In this document: piece after piece, positions 50,691-59,478 of the stretch
How positions within the stretch are numbered: the first letter of the stretch is position 1
Layout: every line of letters begins with the position of its first letter
Source: Microbacterium esteraromaticum
Lineage (GTDB): Bacteria; Actinomycetota; Actinomycetes; Actinomycetales; Microbacteriaceae
DNA: 64,000 nucleotides
Assembly: GCF_014084045.1 (NCBI RefSeq)
Contig: NZ_CP043732.1
Span: 496,001 to 560,000, forward strand
Reading direction: 5' to 3'
Program-made: the position numbers and the translations under genes
The notes under the pieces: model-generated
The model's input: the letters and a program-made list of their open reading frames with translations, nothing else
Told to the model about the DNA's origin: nothing
Databases searched by the model: none

Positions 50691-51344
50691 GTGGAGTTCA
50701 TCCAGAATGTCATCGGCGTCTTTCCCGATCTGATCAAGGCGATCCCCGTCGTCGCCCAGCTCGCCGTGGGCGCCATGGTGCTCGCCCTCACCCTCGGCCT
50801 GCTCGTCGCGCTGGCGAGGATCTCGCAGAGCTGGATCCTGCGCGGCATCTCGACCGTGTTCGTCGAGGTGATGCGCGGAACGCCGCTGCTGGTGCAGCTG
50901 GTGTACATCTACTTCGTGCTGCCGGTCATCGGCATCCAGCTCGATCCGATCATGGCGGGGATCATCGGCCTCGGCCTGAACTACGCCGCGTATCTGTCCG
51001 AGGTGTACCGCACGTCGATCCTCGCCGTCGACAGCGGCCAGACGGAGGCCGCCCTGTCGCTCGGATACACGCCGACCAAGGCGCTGTGGCGGATCGTGAT
51101 CCCGCAGTCGTTCAAGATCGCGCTCGGCCCGATCGGCAACTACTTCATCGCCATGGTCAAGGACACCGCTCTCACCTCGGTGATCGCCGTGTCCGAGATC
51201 CTCAAGACGGCGAACACCCTGAACGCCCAGACGTTCCAGACCGTCGAGATCTACACGGCCGCGGCACTGCTCTACCTCGCGCTCTCGCTGCCCCTGTCGC
51301 GTCTGGTCATCGTTCTCGAGAGGAAGGCGCGAGCTCGTGCATGA
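50691..51344 (+). CDS. Amino-acid-type ABC transporter permease
   Basis: A 217-residue HisM-type permease. About five helices are visible, starting AQLAVGAMVLALTLGLLVALARI. VEVMRGTPLLVQLVYIYFVLP and YLSEVYRTSILAVDSGQTEAALSLGYTPTKALWRIVIPQSFK is the EAA loop that contacts the ATPase. The GTG start follows GGAAG. Its last 8 bp overlap the ATPase gene. Only one permease is present, so it probably works as a homodimer. Confidence 0.9.
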   Translation: MEFIQNVIGVFPDLIKAIPVVAQLAVGAMVLALTLGLLVALARISQSWILRGISTVFVEVMRGTPLLVQLVYIYFVLPVIGIQLDPIMAGIIGLGLNYAAYLSEVYRTSILAVDSGQTEAALSLGYTPTKALWRIVIPQSFKIALGPIGNYFIAMVKDTALTSVIAVSEILKTANTLNAQTFQTVEIYTAAALLYLALSLPLSRLVIVLERKARARA

Positions 51345-52218
51345 CGCAGTGATCAGCATCAAGGATGTGCACAAGGTCTTCCAGATCGGCGAGAAGCCGA
51401 CCCTCTGGCAGCGCCTCACCGGCCGGAAGGACACGCGGAGGGCACTGGAGGTGCTGAAGGGCGTGAACCTCGAGGTCGCACCGGGAGAGGTCGTCGCGCT
51501 CATCGGCTCCAGCGGATCGGGCAAGTCGACGCTGCTGCGCTGCATCAACAAGCTGGAGACGATCGATTCGGGGCGCGTCCTCGTCAACGGTCATCTGGTC
51601 GGATACCGCGAGCGCAACGGCGACCTGGCCGCGGAGTCGGCCCGCGAGACCGCCCGCAAGCGCACCGACATCGGCATGGTCTTCCAGCACTTCAACCTGT
51701 TCGCGAACAAGACCGCGATCGAGAACGTGATGGCTCCTCTCCTCGACGTCAAGAAGATGTCGAAAGCGGATGCCCGTGCTCTCGCCGAGCCCGCCCTCGC
51801 GCTCGTCGGACTGCAGGACCGCATGGACAACTACCCGTCGCGGCTGTCGGGAGGGCAGAAGCAGCGTGTGGCGATCGCCAGGGCCATGGCGATGGAGCCC
51901 AGCGTGCTGCTGTTCGACGAGCCGACGTCCGCGCTCGATCCGGAGCTCGTCGGCGAGGTGCTCGCGGTCATCAAGAAGATCGCGGCCACAGGCACGACGA
52001 TGATGATCGTGACGCACGAGATGCAGTTCGCCAGGGAGATCGCCGACCGCATCGTCGTCATGGACGGCGGGCTCATCGTCGAGCAGGGGGCACCCGAGAC
52101 GGTGTTCGGGAATCCGCAGCACAGCAAGACGCGCGCACTGCTGCGCCGCTCCGGCATCCTCTCCACGCCCGAGACCGAGGTCGTGCCCGTCGTCGACGAG
52201 CTGGACGACGAGGCGTAG
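51337..52218 (+). CDS. Amino-acid-type ABC transporter ATP-binding protein
   Basis: A 293-residue ATPase of the HisP/GlnQ class. Walker A is GSSGSGKSTLLRCI, the Q-loop VFQHFNLFANKTAIENV, signature LSGGQKQRVAIARAMA, Walker B LLFDEPTSALDPEL and the H-loop VTHEMQF. About 35 residues lie before the usual start, and a 30-residue acidic tail (VVPVVDELDDEA) ends it. The GTG at 51337 overlaps the permease stop region by 8 bp. The gene ends 18 bp from the convergent lysR. Confidence 0.93.
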   Translation: MHDAVISIKDVHKVFQIGEKPTLWQRLTGRKDTRRALEVLKGVNLEVAPGEVVALIGSSGSGKSTLLRCINKLETIDSGRVLVNGHLVGYRERNGDLAAESARETARKRTDIGMVFQHFNLFANKTAIENVMAPLLDVKKMSKADARALAEPALALVGLQDRMDNYPSRLSGGQKQRVAIARAMAMEPSVLLFDEPTSALDPELVGEVLAVIKKIAATGTTMMIVTHEMQFAREIADRIVVMDGGLIVEQGAPETVFGNPQHSKTRALLRRSGILSTPETEVVPVVDELDDEA

Positions 52219-52236
52219 GGACGACGGCGTCGCCGA

Positions 52237-53187
52237 TCAGCGCTGCGGCGCCTCCGGCCGGAAGGCGGCCCGCTGCAGCTGATCGGCGACCGGCGCCCTG
52301 TGGCGCAGCAGGCGACCGACCAGGTCGATCAGCTCGACGATGGCCGGCGAGAGCACGCTGTTGCGGCGACGGATGAAGGCGATCGTGTCGTACATCGGCA
52401 CCTCGAACGGCGCGACATGCACCCCTCGCGGGAAGCTCCTGCTCTGCGTCACAGCCCGCGAGACCATGGTGTCGCCGACACCGCGCACGACCAGCTCGAG
52501 CGCCGCCTCGAGATACTCCACCTCGACCTGCGGCTCGAGCCGCAGTCCGCGTTCCTGGGCGCGTTCGCTGAGCTGCCGCCTGGTGGGGTCGTTCCAGCTG
52601 TAGCTCGCGTCATACAGCACCACGGGATGGGCCACGATCTGATCGATCGTCACCGGCGCCGCGACATGCGCGGGGTCGACGCTCGCCCACAGGACCTCGT
52701 CCCTGATCAGCGGGAACACCTCGAGCTCGTCATCGGGCACGGGGAGCACGACGATCCCCGCCTCCAGCGACCCCTCGCGCACTCCCTCGACGACCTCGAA
52801 CGAGTTCTGGCCGAACAGCCGCAGCTGCACCTCGGGGTACTGCCTGCGGAACTGCTCGACCATCTCGGGCAGGAAGTAGAAGTTCGCGTTCCTGAGCACC
52901 CCGAGCGAGATGGTCCCGCGGCGGAGGCCCCGCAGCTCCGCGATGGCGTTGTCGGCCTGCTCCGAGGCATCGACGATCTGGCGGGCCCAGCCGAGCAGCT
53001 CGGCGCCCGCGGCTGTGAGGGTGAGCGTCCGCCCGGCGCGGATGAGCAGCTCCACACCGTGATGGTCCTCGAGCTTGCGCACGAGGGCCGACACCGTCGG
53101 CTGGGAGACCCCGAGGGCTTCGGCGGCCGCGGTGAAGGATCCGCCCGCGACCGCATATACGAATGCGCGAAGCTGCGTGATCGTCAT
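52237..53187 (-). CDS. LysR family transcriptional regulator
   Basis: A 316-residue LTTR. The N-terminal helix-turn-helix is MTITQLRAFVYAVAGGSFTAAAEALGVSQPTVSALVRKLEDHHGVELLIR. The effector domain starts at about residue 90 (GTISLGVLRNANFYFLPEMVEQFR). The start codon at 53187 lies inside a CATAG-N7-CTATG palindrome, which fits autoregulation. It is divergent from the HisD-like gene and convergent with the ABC importer ATPase, so it is well placed to control both. The inducer is unknown. Confidence 0.92.
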   Translation of the reverse strand: MTITQLRAFVYAVAGGSFTAAAEALGVSQPTVSALVRKLEDHHGVELLIRAGRTLTLTAAGAELLGWARQIVDASEQADNAIAELRGLRRGTISLGVLRNANFYFLPEMVEQFRRQYPEVQLRLFGQNSFEVVEGVREGSLEAGIVVLPVPDDELEVFPLIRDEVLWASVDPAHVAAPVTIDQIVAHPVVLYDASYSWNDPTRRQLSERAQERGLRLEPQVEVEYLEAALELVVRGVGDTMVSRAVTQSRSFPRGVHVAPFEVPMYDTIAFIRRRNSVLSPAIVELIDLVGRLLRHRAPVADQLQRAAFRPEAPQR

Positions 53188-53201
53188 AGCCTCATCCTAT
53201 G
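53185..53201. promoter_or_regulatory. LysR-type operator between lysR and the HisD-like gene
   Basis: CATAG-CCTCATC-CTATG (5-bp arms, 7-nt centre) has the same half-sites and spacing as the site at 49709-49725 before the ABC importer. It covers the lysR start codon and lies 58-74 nt before the HisD-like start, as expected for an LTTR recognition site. Confidence 0.72.
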
Positions 53202-53258
53202 CATGTCACAGGTGTTGCTCCCGTTGTGCGCCATCTCGGGCGTTCCTAGCCTCAGAGC

Positions 53259-54575
53259 ATGAAGTTCACAGACCCTGTCCTTGCGAAGCTCGAAGGCCGC
53301 TTCACCCGGCTGAAGACCCCCCTTGACGTCCCCGCCGCACAGCGCGACCCCGAGGTCGTCGCGACGGTCTCGGCGATGCTGCTCGACATCGAGAAGCGCG
53401 GCCTCGACGCGGTACGCGACTACGCCCAGCGTCTCGACCGCTGGAACGGGACGGACTTCGAGATCTCGGCAGCCGACATCGCCGGCAGCGGCGACCGCAT
53501 CGACGCCCGCCTCCGCGAGGCGATCGAGCTGGGCGCCGAGCGCACCCAGGGCTTCGCGCGGCGCCAGCGCGAGGGTCACGTCGACTTCGAGATGGAGCTC
53601 GCCCCCGGGCTGCACACCGGCGTCCGCTACATCCCGGTCGGCCGTGTCGGCGCATACATGCCCGCGGGACGCTTCCCTCTCACCGCGAGCGCCTTCATGA
53701 CCGTCGGCGTCGCCAAGGCCGCCGGCGTGCCGCATGTGGTCGCCTGCACGCCGCCGCAGCCCGACGGCCGCCCCAACGACGCCGTGCTGTACACCGCGCA
53801 CGTCTCCGGTGTCGACCGCGTGTTCCTTCTCGGCGGCGTCCAGGCGCTGGCGGCGATGGCCTTCGGCCTCATCGACGATCTGCCGGTCGACATGCTCGTC
53901 GGCGCGGGCAACGCCTACGTCGCAGAGGCCAAGCGCCAGCTGTTCGGCCGGGTCGCCATCGATCTTCTCGCCGGGCCGTCCGAGGTCGCCGTCATCTCCG
54001 ACGAGACGGCAGATCCCGAGCTGGTCGCAGCCGACCTCCTCGGACAGGCGGAGCATGGGCCGAACTCGCCCGCGGCCCTCGTCACCACCGACGAGCAGCA
54101 CGGGCGCGACGTCATCGCGGCCGTCGAGCGCCAGCTCGAGACCATCGCCACCCGCGAGATCTGCGGTCCGGCATGGCGCGACTACGGCTCGGTCACCGTC
54201 GCCGACAGCCGCGAGGTCGCGGCCGCCCTCATGGACGACCTCGCGCCGGAGCACCTCGAGGTCATCACCGCCGACGACGAGTGGTACCACGACAACCTGC
54301 GCAACTACGGCTCGATCTTCCTCGGACCGTGGAGCACCGTGGCATACTCCGACAAGGGCATGGCCGGCACGAACCACACGCTTCCCACCGCGGGCGGCGC
54401 GAAGCACAGTGCGGGCCTCTCGGTGTCGCGTTACCTCAAGCCGCTGACCTACCAGCGGATCGAGAAGGAGGCGACGCCGCTGCTCGCCGAAGCCGTCGTC
54501 ACCATCTCGGCCTCGGAGGGCATGGCCGCGCACGAGGCGACCGCGCAGATGCGACTGGATCGCTACCGCGACTGA
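53259..54575 (+). CDS. Histidinol dehydrogenase family enzyme (catabolic context)
   Basis: A 438-residue HisD-family NAD-dependent dehydrogenase. All metal and catalytic residues are present: zinc ligands Gln263, His266 (LGQAEHGPNS), Asp365 (YSDKGMAGTNHT) and His425 (MAAHEAT), plus the catalytic Glu331-His332 (APEHLEV). HisD proper oxidises histidinol in two steps; other members act on other alcohols, such as sulfopropanediol (HpsN). There is no his operon here, while an ABC importer, a LysR gene and an SDR flank it, so a catabolic role on an imported alcohol is more likely. The ATG lies 6 nt after TAGCCT (leaderless). Confidence 0.85.
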   Translation: MKFTDPVLAKLEGRFTRLKTPLDVPAAQRDPEVVATVSAMLLDIEKRGLDAVRDYAQRLDRWNGTDFEISAADIAGSGDRIDARLREAIELGAERTQGFARRQREGHVDFEMELAPGLHTGVRYIPVGRVGAYMPAGRFPLTASAFMTVGVAKAAGVPHVVACTPPQPDGRPNDAVLYTAHVSGVDRVFLLGGVQALAAMAFGLIDDLPVDMLVGAGNAYVAEAKRQLFGRVAIDLLAGPSEVAVISDETADPELVAADLLGQAEHGPNSPAALVTTDEQHGRDVIAAVERQLETIATREICGPAWRDYGSVTVADSREVAAALMDDLAPEHLEVITADDEWYHDNLRNYGSIFLGPWSTVAYSDKGMAGTNHTLPTAGGAKHSAGLSVSRYLKPLTYQRIEKEATPLLAEAVVTISASEGMAAHEATAQMRLDRYRD

Positions 54576-54585
54576 CGTTCGCGCC

Positions 54586-54615
54586 GGGGCGGTGCCTCGC
54601 ACGAGGCATCGCCCC
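54586..54615 (+). terminator. Intercistronic stem-loop between HisD-like and SDR genes
   Basis: Thirteen-bp arms with one mismatch (54586-54598 and 54603-54615) and a 4-nt loop lie within the 54-bp gap. They may weaken read-through into the SDR gene or stabilise the upstream mRNA. Confidence 0.55.
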
Positions 54616-54629
54616 CCGCGACGGAACGG

Positions 54630-55400
54630 ATGAGGATCATGGCCAACGCTCTCGTCACGGGCGGTTCGCGAGGCATCGGCCGCGCCATCGCTCAGGCTCT
54701 CGCCCGTCGCGGCGACACGGTGACCGTGCACTACGGCCAGGACCTCGAAGCCGCGCAGACCACGCTGGACTCGCTTCCCGGAACGGGGCACGCCCTCGCC
54801 GGAGGGGACATCGCCGACCCGGACGCCGCCCGCTCCATCGTCGAGCAGGCCGTCTCCGCGATGGGGTCGATAGACATCCTCGTGAACAACGCGGCCGTCG
54901 CCCCCGATGCGGCGAACCGGCATCCGGTCGACGACAGCACGTACGAGGTCTGGCAGCGACAGTGGCGACGGATGCTGGATGTGAACCTCATCGGGGCGGC
55001 CAGCATCACGATGCTCGTCAGCTCCCATCTCATCGACCGGCGCGCTCCGGGGGCGATCGTGAACATCGGCTCCCGCGGCGCATTCCGCGGCGAGCCGGAG
55101 CACCCCGCCTATGCCGCCTCCAAGGCCGGGCTGCATGCCTTCGGTCAGACGATGGCCGGCGCTCTGGCACCGCACGGCATCTCGGTCGCATCCATCGCTC
55201 CCGGCTTCATCGCCACGGATCGCCAGGCGGCGAAGCTGAGCGGGGACTCCGGCGACAGCATCCGCGGACAGAGCCCCTTCGGTCGCGTGGGGACGGCAGA
55301 GGAAGTGGCCGCCGCGGTGCTCTACCTCACCTCGCCCGACGCCGCATGGGCGTCTGGCACGATCCTCGACCTGAACGGCGCCTCGCACTTCCGCATGTGA
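54630..55400 (+). CDS. SDR family oxidoreductase
   Basis: A classical SDR of about 256 residues. The cofactor motif is ALVTGGSRGIGRAIAQAL; NAAV is in DILVNNAAVAPD. The catalytic Ser is in IVNIGSRGAF, and Tyr-Lys in YAASKAGL. PGFIATDRQ and ASGTILDLNGA complete the pattern. The ATG at 54630 is used; a second ATG at 54639 follows GAGG and is equally possible. It lies 54 bp after the HisD-like gene, so the two dehydrogenases probably oxidise related intermediates of an imported compound. Confidence 0.88.
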   Translation: MRIMANALVTGGSRGIGRAIAQALARRGDTVTVHYGQDLEAAQTTLDSLPGTGHALAGGDIADPDAARSIVEQAVSAMGSIDILVNNAAVAPDAANRHPVDDSTYEVWQRQWRRMLDVNLIGAASITMLVSSHLIDRRAPGAIVNIGSRGAFRGEPEHPAYAASKAGLHAFGQTMAGALAPHGISVASIAPGFIATDRQAAKLSGDSGDSIRGQSPFGRVGTAEEVAAAVLYLTSPDAAWASGTILDLNGASHFRM

Positions 55401-55430
55401 CGAACGGCAGGCCGTCGTCGGGCACCTCAC

Positions 55431-55892
55431 TCACGCACCGAGCAGGAGCGCGATCCGCTCGTCGAGATAGCCGCGCAGCGGCACCAGCGCGCCGCCGGGC
55501 GACCAGCGAACGCTCGGCACCCCGTCGACCGTCGCGAGCGGTCCGGATGCCCCGCCGGCATCGACTGCGGCGACATCCAGCACCTGCCAGGCGACGTGCA
55601 CGACCTCGCCCTCGGCGAAGCCGCCGCGGCGGGCCTGCGCCCTCCGCTCCGCTCTGGCCCGAGCGGAGTCGGCCGCGTACCCGCGCCGCACGGGCTCGGC
55701 CGCGCGAAGGATCTCGGCGGTCGAGAGCACTCCGTCGTCGGTGAGCAGCAGCACGCCGAGGTGCCAGGCGGATCCGGCGCGCACGATCCGATCGCCGCGC
55801 CATCGCGACGTGCGCTGCAGGCCGAGCGACTCGCGTGGCGCACCTGCGAGACGCGTACGCGCGTCTCGCAGCAGATCGTCGGCAGTGTCCAT
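55431..55892 (-). CDS. Conserved hypothetical protein
   Basis: A 153-residue soluble protein with no recognised domain. It is rich in Ala and Arg; VRRGYAADSARARAERRAQARRGG is a basic helix, while the rest shows beta-strand-like segments (HLGVLLLTDDGVLS, EVVHVAWQVLDVAAV). The ATG at 55892 follows TACCCT by 6 nt, a leaderless arrangement. It diverges from purU. Similar proteins seem to be limited to this family of bacteria, but I cannot check that. Confidence 0.6.
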   Translation of the reverse strand: MDTADDLLRDARTRLAGAPRESLGLQRTSRWRGDRIVRAGSAWHLGVLLLTDDGVLSTAEILRAAEPVRRGYAADSARARAERRAQARRGGFAEGEVVHVAWQVLDVAAVDAGGASGPLATVDGVPSVRWSPGGALVPLRGYLDERIALLLGA

Positions 55893-55967
55893 CCGACCAG
55901 GGTAACGATTGGGCCCCGCCCGCCGGATGCGGGCAGAATCGACAGACACCCAGCTCAGGAGCCATCC

Positions 55968-56819
55968 ATGCCGCACACCGACACCGCACGCCTTCTCATC
56001 GCCTGCGACGACCAGCCTGGCATCGTCGCCGCGGTCGCCGGAGTGCTGGCATCGCACGGGGCGAACATCATCTCACTCGACCAGCACTCCACCGACGAGG
56101 AGGGCGGACGCTTCTTCCAGCGCACCGTCATCCATCTCGACGGGCTCGCCGCCAGGCGACCCGAGCTCGAGAGCTCGATCGCCCAGGTCGCTGATCGCTT
56201 CGGCATGGAGTGGTCGCTGCACGACACCTCCACGCGCAAGCGCGTCGCGATCTTCGTGTCGAAGTACGACCACTGCCTGATGGAGCTGCTGTGGCGCACC
56301 CAGCGAGGCGAGCTCGACATCGACGTGACCATGGTCATCTCGAACCATCCCGATCTCGCCGAGTCGGTGCGCTCCTTCGGCGTGCCGTTCATGCACATCC
56401 CCGCCGGCGACAAGGCCGCGATGGAGGCGCGTCAGCTCGAGCTGCTGCAGGGCAACGTCGACCTGGTGGTGCTGGCACGCTACATGCAGATCCTCACCGA
56501 CGGCTTCATCGAGCGACTCGGCGCTCCGGTGATCAACATCCACCACTCGTTCCTGCCCGCCTTCATCGGCGCCAACCCGTACGCCCGAGCCAAGGAGCGG
56601 GGCGTGAAGCTCATCGGCGCGACCGCGCACTACGCGACCGCCGATCTCGACGAGGGCCCGATCATCGAGCAGGACGTCACCCGCGTCACCCACGCCGAGT
56701 CCGCCGCCGAACTGCAGCGCCGAGGCGCCGACGTCGAGCGCTACGTCCTGGCCCGCGCCGTGAAATGGCACGCGGAGGACCGCGTGATCGTGCACGGCCG
56801 GTCCACCGTCATCCTCTGA
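55968..56819 (+). CDS. purU: Formyltetrahydrofolate deformylase PurU
   Basis: A 283-residue enzyme that hydrolyses 10-formyl-tetrahydrofolate to formate and THF, balancing one-carbon pools. An N-terminal ACT domain (about 8-90) starts ARLLIACDDQPGIVAAVAGVLASHGANI. The formyltransferase fold follows, with KYDHCLMELLWRTQRGEL, INIHHSFLPAFIGANPY (catalytic Asn and His) and GATAHYATADLDEGPIIEQDV (catalytic Asp). The ATG at 55968 has CAGGAG upstream, and the N-terminus there matches family length. Confidence 0.94.
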   Translation: MPHTDTARLLIACDDQPGIVAAVAGVLASHGANIISLDQHSTDEEGGRFFQRTVIHLDGLAARRPELESSIAQVADRFGMEWSLHDTSTRKRVAIFVSKYDHCLMELLWRTQRGELDIDVTMVISNHPDLAESVRSFGVPFMHIPAGDKAAMEARQLELLQGNVDLVVLARYMQILTDGFIERLGAPVINIHHSFLPAFIGANPYARAKERGVKLIGATAHYATADLDEGPIIEQDVTRVTHAESAAELQRRGADVERYVLARAVKWHAEDRVIVHGRSTVIL

Positions 56820-56826
56820 CCTCGCG

Positions 56827-57867
56827 TCAGGCCGGCAGCCCCGCCACCAGCTCGGCGAAGACCTCGGCCGCCGTGCGGCCGCGCGCGAGGGGTGCCGACT
56901 GGCCGAGCCACAGCGACAGCAGCTCACCCATCCCCCGCTGCCCGGCGACGGCGCGGAAGCGCCCGGTCAGCCAGTTCTGCGCCGGGAACGGCGCGACGGC
57001 TCCTGATGCCTCGATCTCGCGCACCGCTCGATTGGGCGCGCCGCGTGACAGCCGCCCGCTCATCGCGCGGGTGAGCACGCTCTCGTCGGCCGCGGTCGAG
57101 CGGATCGCCGCCCGATGCGCGTCGTTCGCCGCCGACTCCGCCGTCACGAGGAACGACGTGCCGACCTGCACCCCCGAGGCTCCGAGTGCGAACGCCGCGG
57201 CCACTCCGCGCCTGTCGCCGATGCCGCCGGCTGCGATGACCGGCACGCGCACGGCATCCGCGACCTGCGGCAGCAGTGAGAGGAGACCGACCAGCGAGTC
57301 CTCGGCGGGGCGGAGGAACGACACCCGATGACCGGCCGCCTCCGCTCCGGTCGCGACGACGGCGTCCACGCCCCCGGCTTCCAGCGCCCGCGCCTCAGCG
57401 ACGGTCGTGGCGGCGCCGATCACCCGGATGCCCCGGCTGTGCGCCTGTTCGACCAGCTCGCGGGAGGGCACGCCGAAGACCACGCTGAGCGCGGCGGGCG
57501 CCGCGTCCCAGATGGCGTCGAGCTGCTCGTCGAGGCTCGGCAGGTACTGCTCGGGCCGTGCGGGCGGCTCGATGCCGACCTCCTCGAAGAAGTCGGCGAG
57601 CGCTGCGGCGTACCCGTCGTGCTCACCGCCCGGCGACACCTCGTCGCCGGTGGGCAGCCAGATGTTCAGCGCGAACGGAGCGGTGGTCGCGGCGCGCAGC
57701 GCGGCGGCCGTTCGGCGGATCCGCTCGCCGTCGTATCCGTAGAGGCCGTACGACCCCAGTCCGCCCGCCTCGCTCACCGCGGCGGTCAGGGCGACCGACG
57801 AGAGCCCGCCGAACGGCGCGAGGACGACCGGATGCCTGATGCCGAGCAGTTCGCGAAGATCACTCAT
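56827..57867 (-). CDS. Nitronate monooxygenase family FMN enzyme
   Basis: A 346-residue TIM-barrel FMN enzyme of the NMO/2-nitropropane dioxygenase family. It begins LRELLGIRHPVVLAPFGGLSSVALTAAVSEAGG, a typical class start, and shows VVATGAEAAGHR, IAAGGIGDRRGVAAAFALGASGVQVGTSFL, the phosphate-binding block. The ATG at 57867 lies 6 nt after TAGCCT, so it is probably leaderless. It is convergent with purU (7-bp gap). The natural role is detoxification of nitronates such as propionate-3-nitronate. Confidence 0.9.
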   Translation of the reverse strand: MSDLRELLGIRHPVVLAPFGGLSSVALTAAVSEAGGLGSYGLYGYDGERIRRTAAALRAATTAPFALNIWLPTGDEVSPGGEHDGYAAALADFFEEVGIEPPARPEQYLPSLDEQLDAIWDAAPAALSVVFGVPSRELVEQAHSRGIRVIGAATTVAEARALEAGGVDAVVATGAEAAGHRVSFLRPAEDSLVGLLSLLPQVADAVRVPVIAAGGIGDRRGVAAAFALGASGVQVGTSFLVTAESAANDAHRAAIRSTAADESVLTRAMSGRLSRGAPNRAVREIEASGAVAPFPAQNWLTGRFRAVAGQRGMGELLSLWLGQSAPLARGRTAAEVFAELVAGLPA

Positions 57868-58028
57868 GCTCCGAGGCTACGCCCGCGATGGCGTGTGCCG
57901 GCCCTTCGCATCCGCGCAAGCGATCCGTCAACCCCCGTGCGCCGATCCGGCCCAGCGCCTAGCGTCGCTCCCATCCCGCACTGTGCGTCCCCTCCCCCTA
58001 AGCCGTGCAGTGCGGGACATGGAACAGG

Positions 58029-58061
58029 CGAAGCGCCCGGATCCACGATCCGGGCGCTTCG
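58029..58061 (-). terminator. Stem-loop terminator of the SDR-hypothetical unit
   Basis: Fifteen-bp perfect arms (58029-58043 and 58047-58061) with a 3-nt CAC loop, 21 bp past the stop codon of the hypothetical gene on the minus strand. No strong T-tract. Confidence 0.72.
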
Positions 58062-58081
58062 TCATGCGGTCACCGCAGAGC

Positions 58082-58390
58082 TCAGAGCGGCGGACGCCCG
58101 GGGATGGGCGAGGGCTTCTGCGCCCGGTTCGACGCGTTCGCGACCGCGAGGTCGAGCGCCTCGAACAGCTGCCGGAACCCGCGGAACCGCGTCGTGCGCG
58201 GGCAGGGCGTGCGCAGCCAGAGCACGTCCAGCACGCCCGTCGGCGAACGGTCGACGTAGGCGATCAGGCAGTCGGCGTCGGCGTGACGCCGTGCCGGGTC
58301 GCAGATGCGCCAGCTGTCCCGACCGAGGGGCGTGAGCTCCCAGTCCCCGTGCGGGGTGGCTGGTATGGGGTCGTCGATCATGACGGTCAC
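58082..58390 (-). CDS. Hypothetical protein coupled to an SDR gene
   Basis: A 102-residue soluble protein. It begins TVMIDDPIPATPHGDWELTPLGRDSWRICD and ends in a Pro-rich tail (AQKPSPIPGRPPL). VLDVLWLRTPCPRTTRFRGFRQLFEALDLAV is the most conserved-looking core. The GTG start overlaps the SDR stop codon by 4 nt (GTGA), so it is read with the SDR. No family is recognised. Confidence 0.65.
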   Translation of the reverse strand: MTVMIDDPIPATPHGDWELTPLGRDSWRICDPARRHADADCLIAYVDRSPTGVLDVLWLRTPCPRTTRFRGFRQLFEALDLAVANASNRAQKPSPIPGRPPL

Positions 58391-59271
58391 AGCGCCTTAC
58401 CTCCCGTCACCGCGAGCACGGTGCCCGAGGTGTACGAGGACTCAGCTGCGGCCAGATACACGTACGCTCCGGCGAGCTCGGCCGGCTGACCGGCCCTGCC
58501 CAGCGGAGTGTCGCTGCCGAACTCCTCGACCTTCGTGTCGTCCCAGCCGGTCGCGGGGATGAGAGGGGTCCAGATGGGCCCCGGTGCGACGGCGTTGACG
58601 CGGATGCCGCGCTCTCCCGCTTCGGATGCCAGCGCCTTCACGAAGGCCACCTGGGCCGCCTTCGTCATGGCGTAGTCGATCAGCCCCGGTGACGGGTTGT
58701 AGGCCTGGATGGATGCGGTCACGATGATGCTCGCTCCCTCCTCGAGATGCGGGTACGCGGCCCGGGCGGTGAAGAGGGTGCCGAGAAGGTTGGTGTCGAA
58801 GACGCGGCGCATCTCGTCGGTCCTCAGCGACTCGAAGCCATCCACGTCGTGCTGGTACGCCGCGTTGAGCACCACGATGTCGAGGCCCCCCAGTGCCTCC
58901 CTGGCGCGGTTCACGGCTTCCTCGGCGAACTGCTCGTCGCGCAGATCACCCGAGATGGCGAGGCCCTGACGGCCGGCATCGGTGACCAGGGCGAGGGTGT
59001 CGTCCGCATCCTCCTGCTCTTCGGGCATGTGCACGATGGCGACATCCGCACCCTCCCTGGCGTAGGCGATCGCGACGGCCCGGCCGATACCGGAGTCGCC
59101 CCCCGTGATGAGGGCGCGACGACCCTCGAGCCGATCGTGACCCCGATAGGTCTCCTCGCCGTGATCGGGCGTGGGCGCGGTGTCGCCGGTGAGGCCGGGC
59201 TGGGTCTGCTGCTGAGGGGGGAAGGTGCCGTCGTGGTGCTGGTGGCGAGGGTCCGGGGTGTTGTCGCTCAT
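58387..59271 (-). CDS. Stress-type SDR family oxidoreductase
   Basis: A 294-residue SDR of the type of Bacillus general stress proteins (YhdF/YdaD-like). A disordered N-terminus of about 45 residues (many Gln, His, Pro) precedes the domain. GRRALITGGDSGIGRAVAIAYAREGADVAIVHMPEE is the cofactor site; ASIIVTASIQAYNPSPGLIDYAMTKAAQVAFVKALA holds the Ser and Tyr-x-x-x-Lys. The ATG at 59271 has GAGAGG upstream. It is the first gene of the pair with the hypothetical protein. Substrate unknown. Confidence 0.87.
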   Translation of the reverse strand: MSDNTPDPRHQHHDGTFPPQQQTQPGLTGDTAPTPDHGEETYRGHDRLEGRRALITGGDSGIGRAVAIAYAREGADVAIVHMPEEQEDADDTLALVTDAGRQGLAISGDLRDEQFAEEAVNRAREALGGLDIVVLNAAYQHDVDGFESLRTDEMRRVFDTNLLGTLFTARAAYPHLEEGASIIVTASIQAYNPSPGLIDYAMTKAAQVAFVKALASEAGERGIRVNAVAPGPIWTPLIPATGWDDTKVEEFGSDTPLGRAGQPAELAGAYVYLAAAESSYTSGTVLAVTGGKAL

Positions 59272-59478
59272 CGTGCGCCTCTCTGCAGTTTCGGTGGGGA
59301 GTGCCGGCACGGATGCCAGTGTGGTCACCCTCTCCCGCCCGCCCCGGCCTGGCCAGGGGGTTGACAGTTCGCACCGCCTGAAGCACGCGCGAGGGCGTCG
59401 CGGCGCATGATGTCAAGGGGCGTGCCCCGCTCGCCCCGGGCGTCGCACGCTGGATGCCCACGACGAAAGGACACGGCG

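Noticed and set aside
51337..53187. The ABC importer plus HisD-like gene as a histidine biosynthesis locus
   Set aside because: No other his gene is present, and the binding protein/permease/ATPase arrangement with LysR points to uptake and catabolism.
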